A stretch of 64,000 nucleotides of DNA from Nilaparvata lugens (GCF_014356525.2 NC_052505.1:5897836-5961835), one strand, 5' to 3'. Positions 53,001-62,940 are shown, numbered from the stretch's first letter. Notes: generated from the sequence alone by a model not told the origin. Translations and numbers: made by a program.

Positions 53001-55138
53001 GAGAAGGAGTAGGATTCGAATTTTGATATTTTCATAGAGGAAAGATAGCATAACTTATTATGTAATCTGAAGGATTCGAATTTTGATATTTTCATAGAGG
53101 AAAGATAGCATAACTTCTTTCTGAAGGATTCGAATCCTTCTCCTTTTTCTCCGAAAAGAACTACTAGGACTATCGGCTCAAGATATTAGTGAAATTTGCA
53201 ACATTAACTCCCTTTACCATGGGATATCTTCATATCTTCATATCCCATGGTATAGGGAGTTAATGTTGCAAATTTCACTAATAACCTAAGCCGATAGTCC
53301 TAGTAGTTCTTTTCGGTGAAGCTATGTGTCATTGATAGAGTCTCTCATACTGTGTCGTTCTTTCACTTTCACCCCAACAAAAGAGTAATAATAGACAGTA
53401 GTCGACAGAAATCGGCTTGAATTTTGGAAGATAAAATATCTATTTCATGGGATAATATATTCTCATGTTATCTTTTCTTAATGATATTATGTTCCAGTCT
53501 CAGTCATAATAGACAGTAATAGTCAACAGTAATCGGCTTGAATTAACAGAAAATCAGCTTAAATTTTGGAACATAAAATACCCCTATCATGAGATATCTT
53601 CATATGCTATCTTTCCTCTATGATATTAAAATATATCTTTGTCTCAACGTATTTTATTCAAGTATGAGATGTAGAGCACGCGTCCCTTAGCTTTACCTCC
53701 GTAACTTTCAAACGGCATATTGGCAAGGTATGGTTCGCGGGGTAATATTCACGGCTTTGAAAAACATCAGGCTTCAGGGACCCCAGATGGGGAGAGCTAA
53801 CTTGAGAGAGCTCCTTGAAGGAAGCTCCCCACACACAGATATTCTTCATGAATAAGAGAACTGCAACATATTACCAGCAATGGAAGGAGCATGTTGAACG
53901 AATGTCAGCTTATAGACTGTGTTGTGCTAAAAAGACGTAACTTCAAAAAGTTCCTTTCTGTATCTTTTCGGATGCAACACGTTGCTCTTGAGAAGATACA
54001 AAAGAACATCTTTTGCTCATGAAAATATACATTAAAGTTCCTTGCGTATCTTTTAGGATGCAACACGTTGCTCTTGAGAAGATGCAGAAGAGCATCAGTC
54101 TGTTGCTTATGAAAATATACATTAAAGCTCCTTGTTTATCTTTCAGGATGCAATACGTTGCTCTTGAGAAGATGCAGAAGAGCATCTGTTGCTTATTAAA
54201 ATATACATTGAAGCTCCTTGTGTATCTTTTAGGATGCAACACGTTGCTCTTGAGAAGATGCAGAAGAGCATCTGTTGCTTATGAAAATATACATTAAAGT
54301 TCCTTGCGTATCTTTTATGATGCAACACGTTTCTTGAGAAGATACAAAAGAGCATCTTTTGCTCATGAAAATATACATTAAAGCTCCTTGTGTATCTTTT
54401 AGGATGCAACACGTTGCTCTTGAGAAGATGCAGAAGAGCATCTGTTGCTTATGAAAATATACATTAAAGCTCCTTGCGTATCTTTTAGGATGCAACACGT
54501 TGCTCTTGAGAAGATGCAGAAGAGCATCTGTTGCTTATGAAAATATACATTAAAGCTTCTTGTGTATCTTTTAGGATGCAACACGTTGCTCTTGAGAAGA
54601 TACAAAAGAGCATCTTTTGCTCATGAAAATATACATTAAAGCTCCTTGTGTATCTTTTAGGATGCAACACGTTGCTCTTGAGAAGATGCAGAAGAGCATC
54701 TGTTGCTTATTAAAATATACATTGAAGCTCCTTGTGTATCTTTTAGAATGCAACATGTTGCTCTTGAGAAGATGCAGAAGAGCATCTGTTGCTTATGGAA
54801 AGATATTTTTTCAAAAATGTTGGATGTTTTTGAAAGGGGAGTATTGTAGTCTAGTGGACCTCTGGGCAAAGCTACAGGACCCGGTCTGTAGAAGGACTTA
54901 CTTGGGCTGACGGTCGGCCCTCTTCGGCTCGAACTCTGAGCGATAGGCAGTGGTGGAGTCGATTACTCCTTCGGGCAAGTGTAGCTCGGTGTGCAGCCGC
55001 TGAGGCCGAGGACGCTCGACTTGCTCGGGTCGCCACTCGTGGAACTCCTCGTGCGACAGCGAGTCCTTGGGCAGAGGGGCTGGTGACCAGTCGAGAGGAG
55101 GGCCCACATCGCCTGGCTGGTGGGTGCATGTGTGACGT
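37916..55138 (-). CDS. Giant SAXO/STOP-like microtubule-associated repeat protein (partial, N-terminus not resolved)
   Basis: Four coding segments on the minus strand, in order 54902-55138, 51253-52627, 48999-49204 and 37916-47022, encode about 3,640 residues. The core is ~100 modules of ~27 residues of the type GER-x-x-[IV]-x-[KR]-x-x-DNL-[KR]-PEG-[ED]-F, many with DD[YF] between modules. The protein is rich in K, E, P and R and probably largely disordered. The first visible exon has RHTCTH, resembling the CGRHHCPH signature at the SAXO1 N-terminus, then a TTAYRSEF module. The last ~500 residues are Ser/Gln-rich and end with a compact block containing KHTRDTPKHKFY. SAXO/STOP proteins bind and stabilise microtubules through such short repeated modules, so a cytoskeletal role is inferred. 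Exon lengths plus two bases carried in are a multiple of three only if one base is added at each of two A-runs (46574-46577 and 52271-52272). I recognise the module style, not an exact orthologue; it could be a separate insect DNL-repeat family. Confidence 0.75.
39494..40365 (-). repeat. Five-copy 174-bp tandem repeat inside the SAXO-like exon
   Basis: Each unit is two modules: DRPQKxPLGPGERRTPIRHP plus DNLxPEGDF, then ERPQRENVNRGERAPIVKHP plus DNLRPEGDF (58 residues). The two units nearest the N-terminus carry QKAP and NLH; the three after them carry QKGP and NLY. The pattern shows stepwise expansion. Confidence 0.9.
42241..43310 (-). repeat. 534-bp higher-order repeat inside the SAXO-like exon
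   Basis: Two near-identical blocks offset by ~534 bp (178 codons) each run through ERRPKE...VPTGER, EGRPKDDFVPTIGERAPTKR and EKRPEEHAPTKGER modules. They fit a recent internal duplication. Confidence 0.75.
47023..48998. other. Intron of the SAXO-like gene, nothing recognised
   Basis: AT-rich, with small open frames but no module-like sequence. 47735-47785 has a short direct repeat (AGGTGGTCGCTGTACTCAAGG and near copies). Confidence 0.4.
48999..49204 (-). CDS. SAXO-like gene, internal exon
   Basis: The minus-strand acceptor ATCAACAG ends at 49205 and donor GTAGGC follows 48999. It encodes VTTKQLEFKGEPGERPTMVR, RNTWTKLEGDMDIETTSRSE and FKRFDTTERTQIVRRRSDNL, then TVGEGKFQ. It holds two variant modules (RNTWTKLEGDM and SDNLTVGEGKF) with the TTSRSEF style typical of SAXO repeats. 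Phases match the neighbours: it takes one base (G) from upstream and ends on a whole codon. Confidence 0.82.
49915..50083. mobile_element. Foldback MITE with GTGCGTACAGATATACGCG ends
   Basis: GGTGCGTACAGATATACGCG, then CGAACATGAGCAATTCA; the right arm mirrors both and ends GTACGCACTTTTA. The flanks share TACTCTTTCTGACTGTCAAC on both sides, an unusually long direct repeat. Confidence 0.8.
51008..51150. mobile_element. Foldback MITE (TTGCACAAAAGCCGG family)
   Basis: GGTTGCACAAAAACCTTTTA at left and GTTAACAGACTTTTGTTCAA at right. The middle arms AGAACCAATCGGAAAAGG and CTCTGATTGGTTCTTGTG pair. Confidence 0.75.
51253..52627 (-). CDS. SAXO-like gene, repeat-rich exon with one frame break
   Basis: The minus-strand acceptor TTCTACAG ends at 52628 and donor GTCAGT follows 51253. 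Reading starts FKHDDHLKPEGDYTPERRHD, continues through PGERAPVRKPNDNLRPEGDF and the PKPDKYAPGERAPIVKHPDN block to GPAERP. There the frame slips at 52271-52272. One missing A restores KPIKPSDNLRPEGEF, after which the frame is open to GGVFTG at the donor. It holds about 15 modules, mostly the RP-rich flavour, with near-identical neighbours (PSPTKVQPAERPKPFKPSDN repeats). Confidence 0.83.
53016..53117 (+). repeat. Two-copy 57-bp tandem repeat
   Basis: ATTCGAATTTTGATATTTTC through AGATAGCATAACTT occurs twice at a 57-bp offset. Confidence 0.85.
53151..53316. repeat. Long near-perfect palindrome
   Basis: Arms of ~78 bp (CCGAAAAGAACTACTAGGAC and its mirror) surround CATATCTTCATATC. It contains the CCCATGGTATAGGGAGTTAA words of the 28899 MITE, and further half-copies follow to ~53600. 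Confidence 0.85.
53950..54800 (+). repeat. Tandem array, 86-bp unit, ten copies
   Basis: The unit holds GATGCAACACGTTGCTCTTG, AGAAGATGCAGAAGAGCATC and GAAAATATACATTAAAGCTC. Ten copies of CTCTTGAGAAG (one worn) lie ~86 bp apart from 53986 to 54763. The array ends ~100 bp before the exon at 54902. Open frames on the minus strand are by-products of the repetition. Confidence 0.92.
54902..55138 (-). CDS. SAXO-like gene, first recognised coding exon (Cys/His motif)
   Basis: The minus-strand acceptor TTGATTGCAG ends at 55139 and donor GTAAGT follows 54902. The exon reads RHTCTHQPGDVGPPLDWSPA, then PLPKDSLSHEEFHEWRPEQV and ERPRPQRLHTELHLPEGVID, then STTAYRSEFEPKRADRQP plus two bases. Its base composition is clearly more GC-rich than its surroundings, as expected for an exon. 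RHTCTH recalls the Cys/His stretch that opens SAXO proteins, and TTAYRSEF recalls their repeat. It needs two bases from an upstream exon, so the start codon lies further right. Confidence 0.72.
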
Positions 55139-55370
55139 CTGCAATCAAACAACACACAAATAAATTAATTGAATAAATAATTCATAATTCATCAATTGAT
55201 TCAAAGATACACAATGAATAATCAATATATTTTAACAGAATGTTTGGATTTCCTTCTATGTTTGGTTTTGAAGCATATAAATTAAAAAACTTCCTTTGTG
55301 AAAATAATTGAGGACTAAAGATTTTGTGAAGTGAACAACAACAAGACTTAACCTATTTGGGACTATATGT

Positions 55371-55835
55371 AACCTTATCTGAATTTGGGAGAGAAATAGC
55401 ACAAGGTTGCCTTATTTTTTCTCTCCCTATCATTTCAATGATGTAATTTATTATTGTATGTGTAACCTTATCTGAATTTGGGAGAGAAATAGCACAAGGT
55501 TGCCTTATTTTTTCTCTCCCTATCATTTCAATGATGTAATTTATCATTGTATGTGTAACCTTATCTGAATTTGGGAGAGAAATAGCACAAGGTTGCCTTA
55601 TTTTTTCTCTCCCTATCATTTCAATGATGTAATTTATTATTGTATGTGTAACCTTATCTGAATTTGGGAGAGAAATAGCACAAGGTTACCTTATTTTTTC
55701 TCTCCCTATCATTTCAATGATGTAATTTATTATTGTATGTGTAACCTTATCTGAATTTGGGAGAGAAATAGCACAAGGTTACCTTATTTTTTCTCTCCCT
55801 ATCATTTCAATGATGTAATTTATTATTGTATGAAT
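55371..55835 (+). repeat. Tandem array, 93-bp unit, five copies
   Basis: The unit AACCTTATCTGAATTTGGGA to TTATTATTGTATGTGT recurs exactly every 93 bp. The unit is also found once at 2820-2935 and inverted at 15835-15960, so the array grew from a dispersed element (left flank 55245-55370 matches as well). Confidence 0.92.
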
Positions 55836-56169
55836 CAATAAAGAAGAATGAATAGCTTGAATAAATAATAGAATTAATAGATTGGACAAATAAATTAATT
55901 CAATCCACAGTAATATAACAATCTAGTTATATAACCATTTAATGTGAATAATACAATGACCATAATCAAGCTAGAAATAAGGAATAGTTTGACATACTTT
56001 TATTTTCATCTTTTGAAAGATCGAAGAATCTCATACTGCTTCAAGCAGTAAGCACGTGTACCACTAAGTAAAACACTTATATCTATATCAATTGTTAGTA
56101 TGCAATGGGTCTTGCAAGACTTGGCAATACATCGTCATTTTTGATAAAGAATCAATAAAGGACCACAAG

Positions 56170-56325
56170 TACCGATTGCACAAAAGCCGGTCAATCTTAA
56201 TCGTAATCAATTTTACAAGAGCCAATCACAGAAGAGTCTTTTCGAAAAGAAGGCTTCTCTAATTGGTTCTCGAGAAATTAATCTCGATTAAAATTTTACC
56301 GACTCTAGTCCAACCGGCACCAAGC
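56170..56325. mobile_element. Foldback MITE (TTGCACAAAAGCCGG family)
   Basis: GATTGCACAAAAGCCGGTCA at left and TACCGACTCTAGTCCAACCG at right, with inner arms around GAGCCAATCACAGAAG and CTAATTGGTTCTCG. Confidence 0.75.
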
Positions 56326-56329
56326 GTTT

Positions 56330-56590
56330 TTATCATTGAACAGCTGTTTACTGACATCGATCTTCACCGCGACTTACTCATTCTGCTTGTACCATTAAGG
56401 GCTAAGCCTTACGAAGCGTTTTTCCAGGGGTTTTCAGACGAGTCGGCAGGGCAGGAAGCTCTTATTGGCTGATTCAGTTGGCGTTCGGTAATCAGCTGAT
56501 GATCAGTCAATCGGAGAGCTTCCCGCCCAGCCTACTCGTCTGAAAACGCCTGAAAAAACCCTTTGTGTGGCTTGGCCCTTTAGGTACGAA
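56330..56590. repeat. Foldback around AAGCGTTTTTCCAGGGGTTTT
   Basis: AGGGCTAAGCCTTACGAAGC and CAGACGAGTCGGCAGGGCAG are mirrored by CTACTCGTCTGAAAACGCCT and TTGGCCCTTTAGG. It spans about 56396-56583. Confidence 0.6.
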
Positions 56591-57210
56591 CAGAACAAGT
56601 AGATCGCGGTGATGATCGATGTCACTAAACTTCTGTACAATTGTTAAAACATTATTTTGGAATCATTTTTAATTAGTGGTACTACGTGTGGTACTTACTA
56701 CATGAAGCTTTGCGGTATTACTTGAAACTTTCTAGTTTGGAACCATGTAGTCACGTCTACACCGGAGTTGTCAGAGATTTCAAACAAACTTCAGCAATTT
56801 ATTACCAATTTCTTCAACATCACTGAAACATTTTAACTTGTTTTCTACAGAAAAAGATCGACAACTTCATTGAAGGTAAACTATTTGTGAGCAACATTTT
56901 GTTGACAACTCTGTTGTAAACGTGGCTTATCTCTCAATAAATATTCCAATAATCTCACACCCGAAAAGAGTCTTGAAACTTCAAAATAATAAGCCAATCA
57001 TTTAGATTCATTTCAGAGACATAATTGTTAAATATATTCTCAGTGAATAAAAGTGCCAAAAGTGATTCATTAGCACATCTTCAAATTTGAGCCCAGTAGA
57101 GTGTCGGATGTAAAGCTATTACTCTCTTGATAATCAACATAAGGGATTATAATTTGACGAAAATATAAATAATCAGGGTTTTCCAGAGAGTAAATATCTT
57201 AACATCTTAC

Positions 57211-57298
57211 TTTGATTTGGTAATTCGGCCACACAGAGCTGAGAAAATCGGATTTTTCTGATGAAAAGTGAGCACCATCGGAGCAGCTACCATACTGT
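57211..57298 (-). other. Candidate upstream exon of the SAXO-like gene (weak)
   Basis: On the minus strand TTCTCTACAG ends at 57299 and a GTAAGA donor follows 57211. The 88-nt segment is open in the frame that leaves two bases, as the exon at 55138 requires. It contains an early ATG (MVAAPMVLTFHQKNPIFSAL, then CGRITKSK). A second frame is also open, so coding status is uncertain and it could be 5' untranslated or chance. Confidence 0.25.
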
Positions 57299-57490
57299 CT
57301 GTAGAGAATGAATTTTCCTGGCTCTTTCACACTCTTGTGGGAGATAAGGTTCTTAATAAAATATATTGAATGGATAGCTTAAAAAAATTTAACGTGGTTT
57401 TTTGTACAGATACGCTATTTTGGGTCAATTTCCATCAAATCTATTCCTTTCCATTGATTCAGATTCTAAAGTCTACAAATTCTAACTGAG

Positions 57491-57642
57491 GCCCGGTTGC
57501 ACAAAATCCGGTTGAATTCTAACCGTGATTAAATTCACGAGAACCAATCAGAGATGGTCTTCTTGATAAGATGGCTTCTCTGATTTATTCTCGTGGAATT
57601 AATCACGATTAAAATTCAACCGGCTTTTGTGCAACCGGCCCT
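57491..57642. mobile_element. Foldback MITE (TTGCACAAAAGCCGG family), best copy
   Basis: GGCCCGGTTGCACAAAATCC at left and GCTTTTGTGCAACCGGCC at right. The arms pair over almost the whole 150 bp. Confidence 0.85.
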
Positions 57643-57813
57643 GAGACTTTTATAATTAAATCTGTTGAAATAAGTTTTTTTGAAGAAAAGTGTAAGAATC
57701 AAACGAACTGACCACATCATAAAAGTCACTCATAAGAAAGAAACTTTTTCAATCAGGTAAGTATTTTGAAGTTTATGTTCTACAAACATTATTTCATGAT
57801 CTTCAGTCAAGAC

Positions 57814-58227
57814 ATCCTATTATATTAAGCAAGCAATTTCTGTATTTTTATATCTGGTTATCTATCTGGTTATTTATATTTATATCTGGCTATTTATGTT
57901 CAACGGACCTCAAAAACGGCTCTAACGATTTTCACGAAATTTGGAACATAGTAGGTTCATGATATAAAGATTCGATTGCACTAGGTCTCATCCTTGGGAA
58001 AACTCGCTGAACGATAGTAAAAGGATAACTTATCCTTGGCTGAAACAGCTGTGGATAGTAAAAAAGTGAGTGAGCGAGTAAGTATGTGAAAAATCAAAAT
58101 ATCGCATCCCCGAAATTCATAAGATAACATATAGCCAGCTGTGAAATATAAACACGATCATTTTAGAGAATTGTGTTCTGTTTATCAATAAATAAAAATA
58201 ACGAGCGAAGCTCGGTGCCCCGATATT
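57814..58227 (+). mobile_element. Helitron-like element, inverse of 230-826
   Basis: It starts ATCCTATTATATTAAGCAAG, contains CTCAAAAACGGCTCTAACGA and ends with the hairpin CGAGCGAAGCTCGGTGCCCC. Confidence 0.7.
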
Positions 58228-58439
58228 AGTAGTTAATTTGATGTACAGAAGGCTGTAAGCACTCTCCCAGATTCAATTTCTCTTAAGAATCATTCTACAT
58301 TTGAGGATTATGGAGTTAACATTAGAACTTGATTGATAGTAGTTCTAAAATTAGTTAACAGACTGATGTCTACTTCAATGTTGAATAATATGCTTTCATA
58401 AAAGAGTGAAATAAGTATCTTTGAAAACTCCACAGTTCA

Positions 58440-58720
58440 TAAAGTTTCTAAATTCTTGTTATATCGGATATAGGGAAAGAAGACACCTTTTAAAATGTTG
58501 GAACTCTTCTATTCAACCAATTGTAGTCCTATAATGCCATCTGAATCATTTTTCTCAAGAGTGATATATGTACAGTATCCAAGAAAACTCCATAGTCTAT
58601 TAAGTAATAATAAATTGTCCCTAAGGTCTCGTTATCTCAGATATAGCGGGAAAGAAGATACAATTTAAAATGTTGAGCCTCTCCTATTCAATCAATTATA
58701 AGCCTATAATTGCTTCTTAA
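58440..58720 (+). repeat. Diverged two-copy direct repeat, ~165 bp
   Basis: GGGAAAGAAGACACCTTTTA followed by AAATGTTGGAACTCTTCTAT recurs as GGGAAAGAAGATACAATTTA followed by AAATGTTGAGCCTCTCCTAT. Surrounding DNA to 59000 is unassigned. Confidence 0.65.
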
Positions 58721-59050
58721 AATAAGCCTATAATTATAAGACCACTGATAGGGTCACGACTTTGATGTCAATTAGCACTTTCAAACTACCTGTCACCTGT
58801 TGATAGAAAATATTTCACTGGATACTGTCAAACACCTATAATTTTGTTACTCCAAACTCAGTTATTCTTACAAGGACTTATAATGATTATATTCGTCTAT
58901 TAGGGACCTATTATAGTGGTTGTTGTCAAGAGCATTGTAGTCAATGAAAATTGAATAAGTTTTCATTTTGTTAGTTTGAAATGAAACGTTGAAAAATAAG
59001 TAAACACCGCACTGACAAAGTATCGCGAGAGGGCTTCACCACTTACTGAC

Positions 59051-59130
59051 CTGGTTCCTTACAACACCCGGCACCATAATATCAACTCGCTACCCTTTCC
59101 CGAAAACCACAATTTAGCGCATGCGCTTGT
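59051..59130 (-). promoter_or_regulatory. Candidate 5' region with palindromic GCGCATGCGC
   Basis: A stretch at about 59000-59160 is more GC-rich than its surroundings and looks free of the repeat families seen elsewhere. It contains GCGCATGCGC (59117-59126), the palindrome bound by NRF1/Ewg-type factors at some promoters. About 70 bp downstream on the minus strand is an AACCAG|GTCAGT donor at 59051, preceded by an ATG in a short open stretch. It may be a first exon or promoter of the minus-strand gene; there is no direct evidence. Confidence 0.2.
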
Positions 59131-59162
59131 CAAATAATTGGGATTCGACTGGTGTCCGTAGG

Positions 59163-60862
59163 TGAGGTCCACGTTATAATGGCAGTGTAGAAAGTTAGGA
59201 GAACTGCGTTGCATAGAGGAGGATAGCTGATACCTGATGTAATATTAACACTGTTCATTCTTGTTTAAAATAATCAATTATTGACCGAGCGAAGTGAGGT
59301 CTAAGATTCAAATCGACGGTTTGGCATTTCTCTTAATGTTTAAATGTTTATATGTTGCGCATTTACGGCGAAACGCGGTAATAGATTTTCATGAAATTTG
59401 ACAGGTATGTTCCTTTTTAAATTGTGCGTCGACGCATAAACAAGGTTTTTGGAAATTTTGCATTTCAAGGATAATATAAAAGGAAGAAGGAGCCTCCTTC
59501 ATACGCCAATATTAGAGTAAAAATCAGACTATAGAATTATTTATCATAAATCAGCTGTCTAGTGGACTATAATACTACCCGTTCAAAAACATCGAACATC
59601 TTGAAAATGTATCTTTCCATTAACGTTAGTAGACAGTTGACTATAATACTACCCGTTCAAAAACATCGAACATCTTGAAAATTGTATCTTTCCATCAACG
59701 TTGTAGACAGTTGCAGCCAGACCTGTTAACAGCGCTCACACTCACATTCCGGGACGACACGTGACGGTACGATATAGGACAGAAAGCTCTATGTTTATTT
59801 AGGATTTTTTCTAGACATTTTTAATTGATAAATTATTTATTAATTTTTGAGAAAACATAACAACAGGTAAATGTAACTCACTGAGCGCGAGGTCTACTGT
59901 TCACAGAACTACTAGTATACCTGATGTGATTTTAATTGCTCATTCTTGTTTAAAATAATCAATTATTGACCGAGCGAAGTGAGGTCTAAGATTCAAATCG
60001 ACGGTTTGGCATTTCTCTTAATGTTTAAATGTTTATATGTTGCGCATTTACGGCGAAACGCGGTAATAGATTTTCATGAAATTTGACAGGTATGTACCTT
60101 TTTAAATTGTGCGTCGACGTATAAACAAGGTTTTTGGAAATTTTGCATTTCAAGGATAATATAAAAGGAAGAAGGAGCCTCCTTCAAACGCCAATATTAG
60201 AGTAAAAATCAGACTATAGAATTATTCATCATAAATCAGCTGTCTAGTGGACTATAATACTACCCGTTCAAAAACATCGAACATCTTGAAAATGTATCTT
60301 TCCATTAACGTTAGTAGACAGTTGACTATAATACTACCCGTTCAAAAACATCGAACATCTTGAAAATTGTATCAACGTTGTAGAAAGTTGCAGCCAGACC
60401 TGATAACAGCGCTCACACTCACATTCCGGGACGACACGTCACGGTACGATATAGGACAGAAAGCTCTATGTTTATTTAGGATTTTTTCTAGACATTTTTA
60501 ATTGATAAATTATTTATTAATTTTTGAGAAAACATAACAACAGGTAAATGTAACTAACTGAGCGCGAGGTCTACTGTTCACAGAACTACTAGTATACCTG
60601 ATGTGATTTTAATTGCTCATTCTTGTTTAAAATAATCAATTATATTTTACTCGTTATGAAAATATATTTTTCAATGTTTGAATAAAACAGGGTTGAGATT
60701 GAATATTTTCTCAATTGATTATATTTTTACATTGTTAGAAAACAATCTGGCGACCTTACGGAGCTAGTACAGGACAGTGCTATCAGCATTGTTGAATGAT
60801 AGACAAGGATAGCAACACCAGTGTTAATCAAATACTGCCATCATAACGTGGACCTCACGTAT
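59163..60862. mobile_element. MITE interrupted by a tandemly doubled element
   Basis: The outer ends GTGAGGTCCACGTTATAATG and CATAACGTGGACCTCACGTA belong to the common MITE. Inside, a ~685-bp block starting CATTCTTGTTTAAAATAATC occurs twice (59256 and 59941). A third start at 60618 resumes the MITE. Each block holds the GACCGAGCGAAGTGAGGTCT element and a 70-bp direct repeat (ATACTACCCGTTCAAAAACA). Confidence 0.8.
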
Positions 60863-61248
60863 TATATAGAATAAGCCCATTATTTTGCACTCAAGTCATC
60901 AACATCAGCACGCATAATCATCAAAACTTCCAGCATGTAGCAACCTATACTATTTTCTCGATAGAGATCACCAATTTCGGCCTTTGAAGAAACCTGCGCA
61001 AATTGTTGACTGATTTGACCAACTTTTGGATTTCAATTTCCTAAAATTTCGGTCGGATTCTACTGTGTAATCACTTTTTTCTCTCAACCTAGTTTTGAAA
61101 ACTAACTACCAGATTACCTGTCGTACTAGTTTCAACAGAAATAGTGCAAGATTGTGCATGTGAATGTCACATTAGTCTTCAATTATTGATAGCGAGGTCT
61201 TTTCCATCTTTTTACAAATTGCTGAAGTTTTGACTTCTTGACTATTAA

Positions 61249-62940
61249 ACTAGGATTTCGCAGGAGCGTTGACTATAATTATATCGTAGTTTCTGGATCA
61301 ATCTCTGGATAATTATAGCCGTAGAATTTCTGTTTTTTTTCGACTTTAGAGGCTGATCTCAGCTTGAGACATTAGTGTCATTGCTACCTGACGCCTTTAG
61401 ACTTACAATAGAACAACTGGTATTTTCCCATGATCACACCATATCTATTATTATCTCTATTACCATCCTTATTATATTTTTATTAAACTCCCTCATTCCA
61501 AATGAATTTGTTCCTTTAAATATGAATGAGCTTCAAATAATTAAAATTTGAAGAACCATCCACCTTGATGAAACGAAATTCACTCACATACCTGAACCAC
61601 AGAGTAAATTAGATGCTGATACTTGTATCAGAGTTGTCTCTGCCCAAACACTCGATTTCTCTAATCATTTCTAGGAATGAAAATCAAAATATGCAATATT
61701 ATATGGTGATATAGTATCATTCTTGTACTATGAAACATTAAGGTTTCAGTTGAACATTTATCGTCAATATAAAAGGATGTCTTAAATGCATAATCCTGTG
61801 GATAATTGTACCACAAAGAAAAGATATGATTAGAAAATTACACGAATTTATGATTCTTTATAAGGTCCTTATAATTTATAAACTTACAACTCGTCAAGTT
61901 TAAATATTTGGTAGCTACTCGAATCATTTATCGTCACAATGAGAAAACTATCTTGTCCAAAATGAATTGTTGCACAAACTGCGTCTACACCTTCAGCTGA
62001 GATGGGAAAGAAGTGTTTCAGAGAGTGATAGAGAGTCTGAAGAGTTCTATGATGCCGCTGGAAGTCTGTATAATATTTTCCAATTACTATCTAGGATTTC
62101 GCTGGAGCGTTGACTATAATTATATCGTAGTTTCTGGATCAATCTCTGGATAATTATAGCCGTAGAATTTCTGTTTTTTTTTCGACTTTAGAGGCTGATC
62201 TCAGCTTGAGACATTAGTGTCATTGCTACCTGACGCCTTTAGCCTTACAATAGACCAACTGGTATTTTCCCATGATCACACCATATCTATTATTATCTCT
62301 ATTACCATCCTTATTATATTTTTATTAAACTCCCTCATTCCAAATGAATTTGTTCATGAATGAGCTTCAAATAATTAAAATTTGAAGAACCATCCACCTT
62401 GATGAAACGAAATTCACTCACATACCTGAACCACAGAGTAAATTAGATGCTGATACTTGTATCAGTTGTCTCTGCCCAAACACTCGATTTCTCTAATCAT
62501 TTCTAGGAATGAAAATCAAAATATGTAATATTATATAGTATATGGTATATAAGGTGATATATTATCATTCTTGTACTATGAAACATTAAAGTTTCAGTTG
62601 AACATTTATCGTCAAATATAAAAGGATGTCTTAAATGCATAATCCTGTGGATAATTGTACCACAAAGAAAAGATATGATTAGAAAATTACACGAATTTAT
62701 GATTCTTCATAAGGTCCTTATAATTTATAAAACTTACAACTCGTCAAGTTTAAATATTTGGTAGCTACTCGAATCATTTATCGTCACAATGAGAAAACTA
62801 TCTTGTCCAAAATGAATTGTTGCACAAACTGCGTCTACACCTTCAGCTGAGATGGGAAAGAAGTGTTTCAGAGAGTGATAGAGAGTCTGAAGAGTTCTAT
62901 GAAGCCGCTGGAAGTCTGTATAATATTTTCCTATTACTAT
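61249..62940. repeat. 842-bp tandem duplication
   Basis: CTAGGATTTCGCAGGAGCGT at 61249 recurs at 62091. The two copies end alike (TATAATATTTTCCAATTACTAT and near variant) and differ by few substitutions and small indels. On the minus strand both keep a donor-like GTATGTGAGTG after GTGGTTCAG. No coding frame was recognised. Confidence 0.85.

Noticed and set aside
53943..54869. Overlapping minus-strand frames reading FCIFSRATCCILKDTQG repeatedly
   Set aside because: They follow the 86-bp array, whose unit length is not a multiple of three. They are not a repeat protein.
55353..55619. Minus-strand frame with repeated MIGREKIRQPCAISLPNSDK
   Set aside because: A 93-bp unit is 31 codons, so any open frame repeats itself. 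The sequence comes from a dispersed element.
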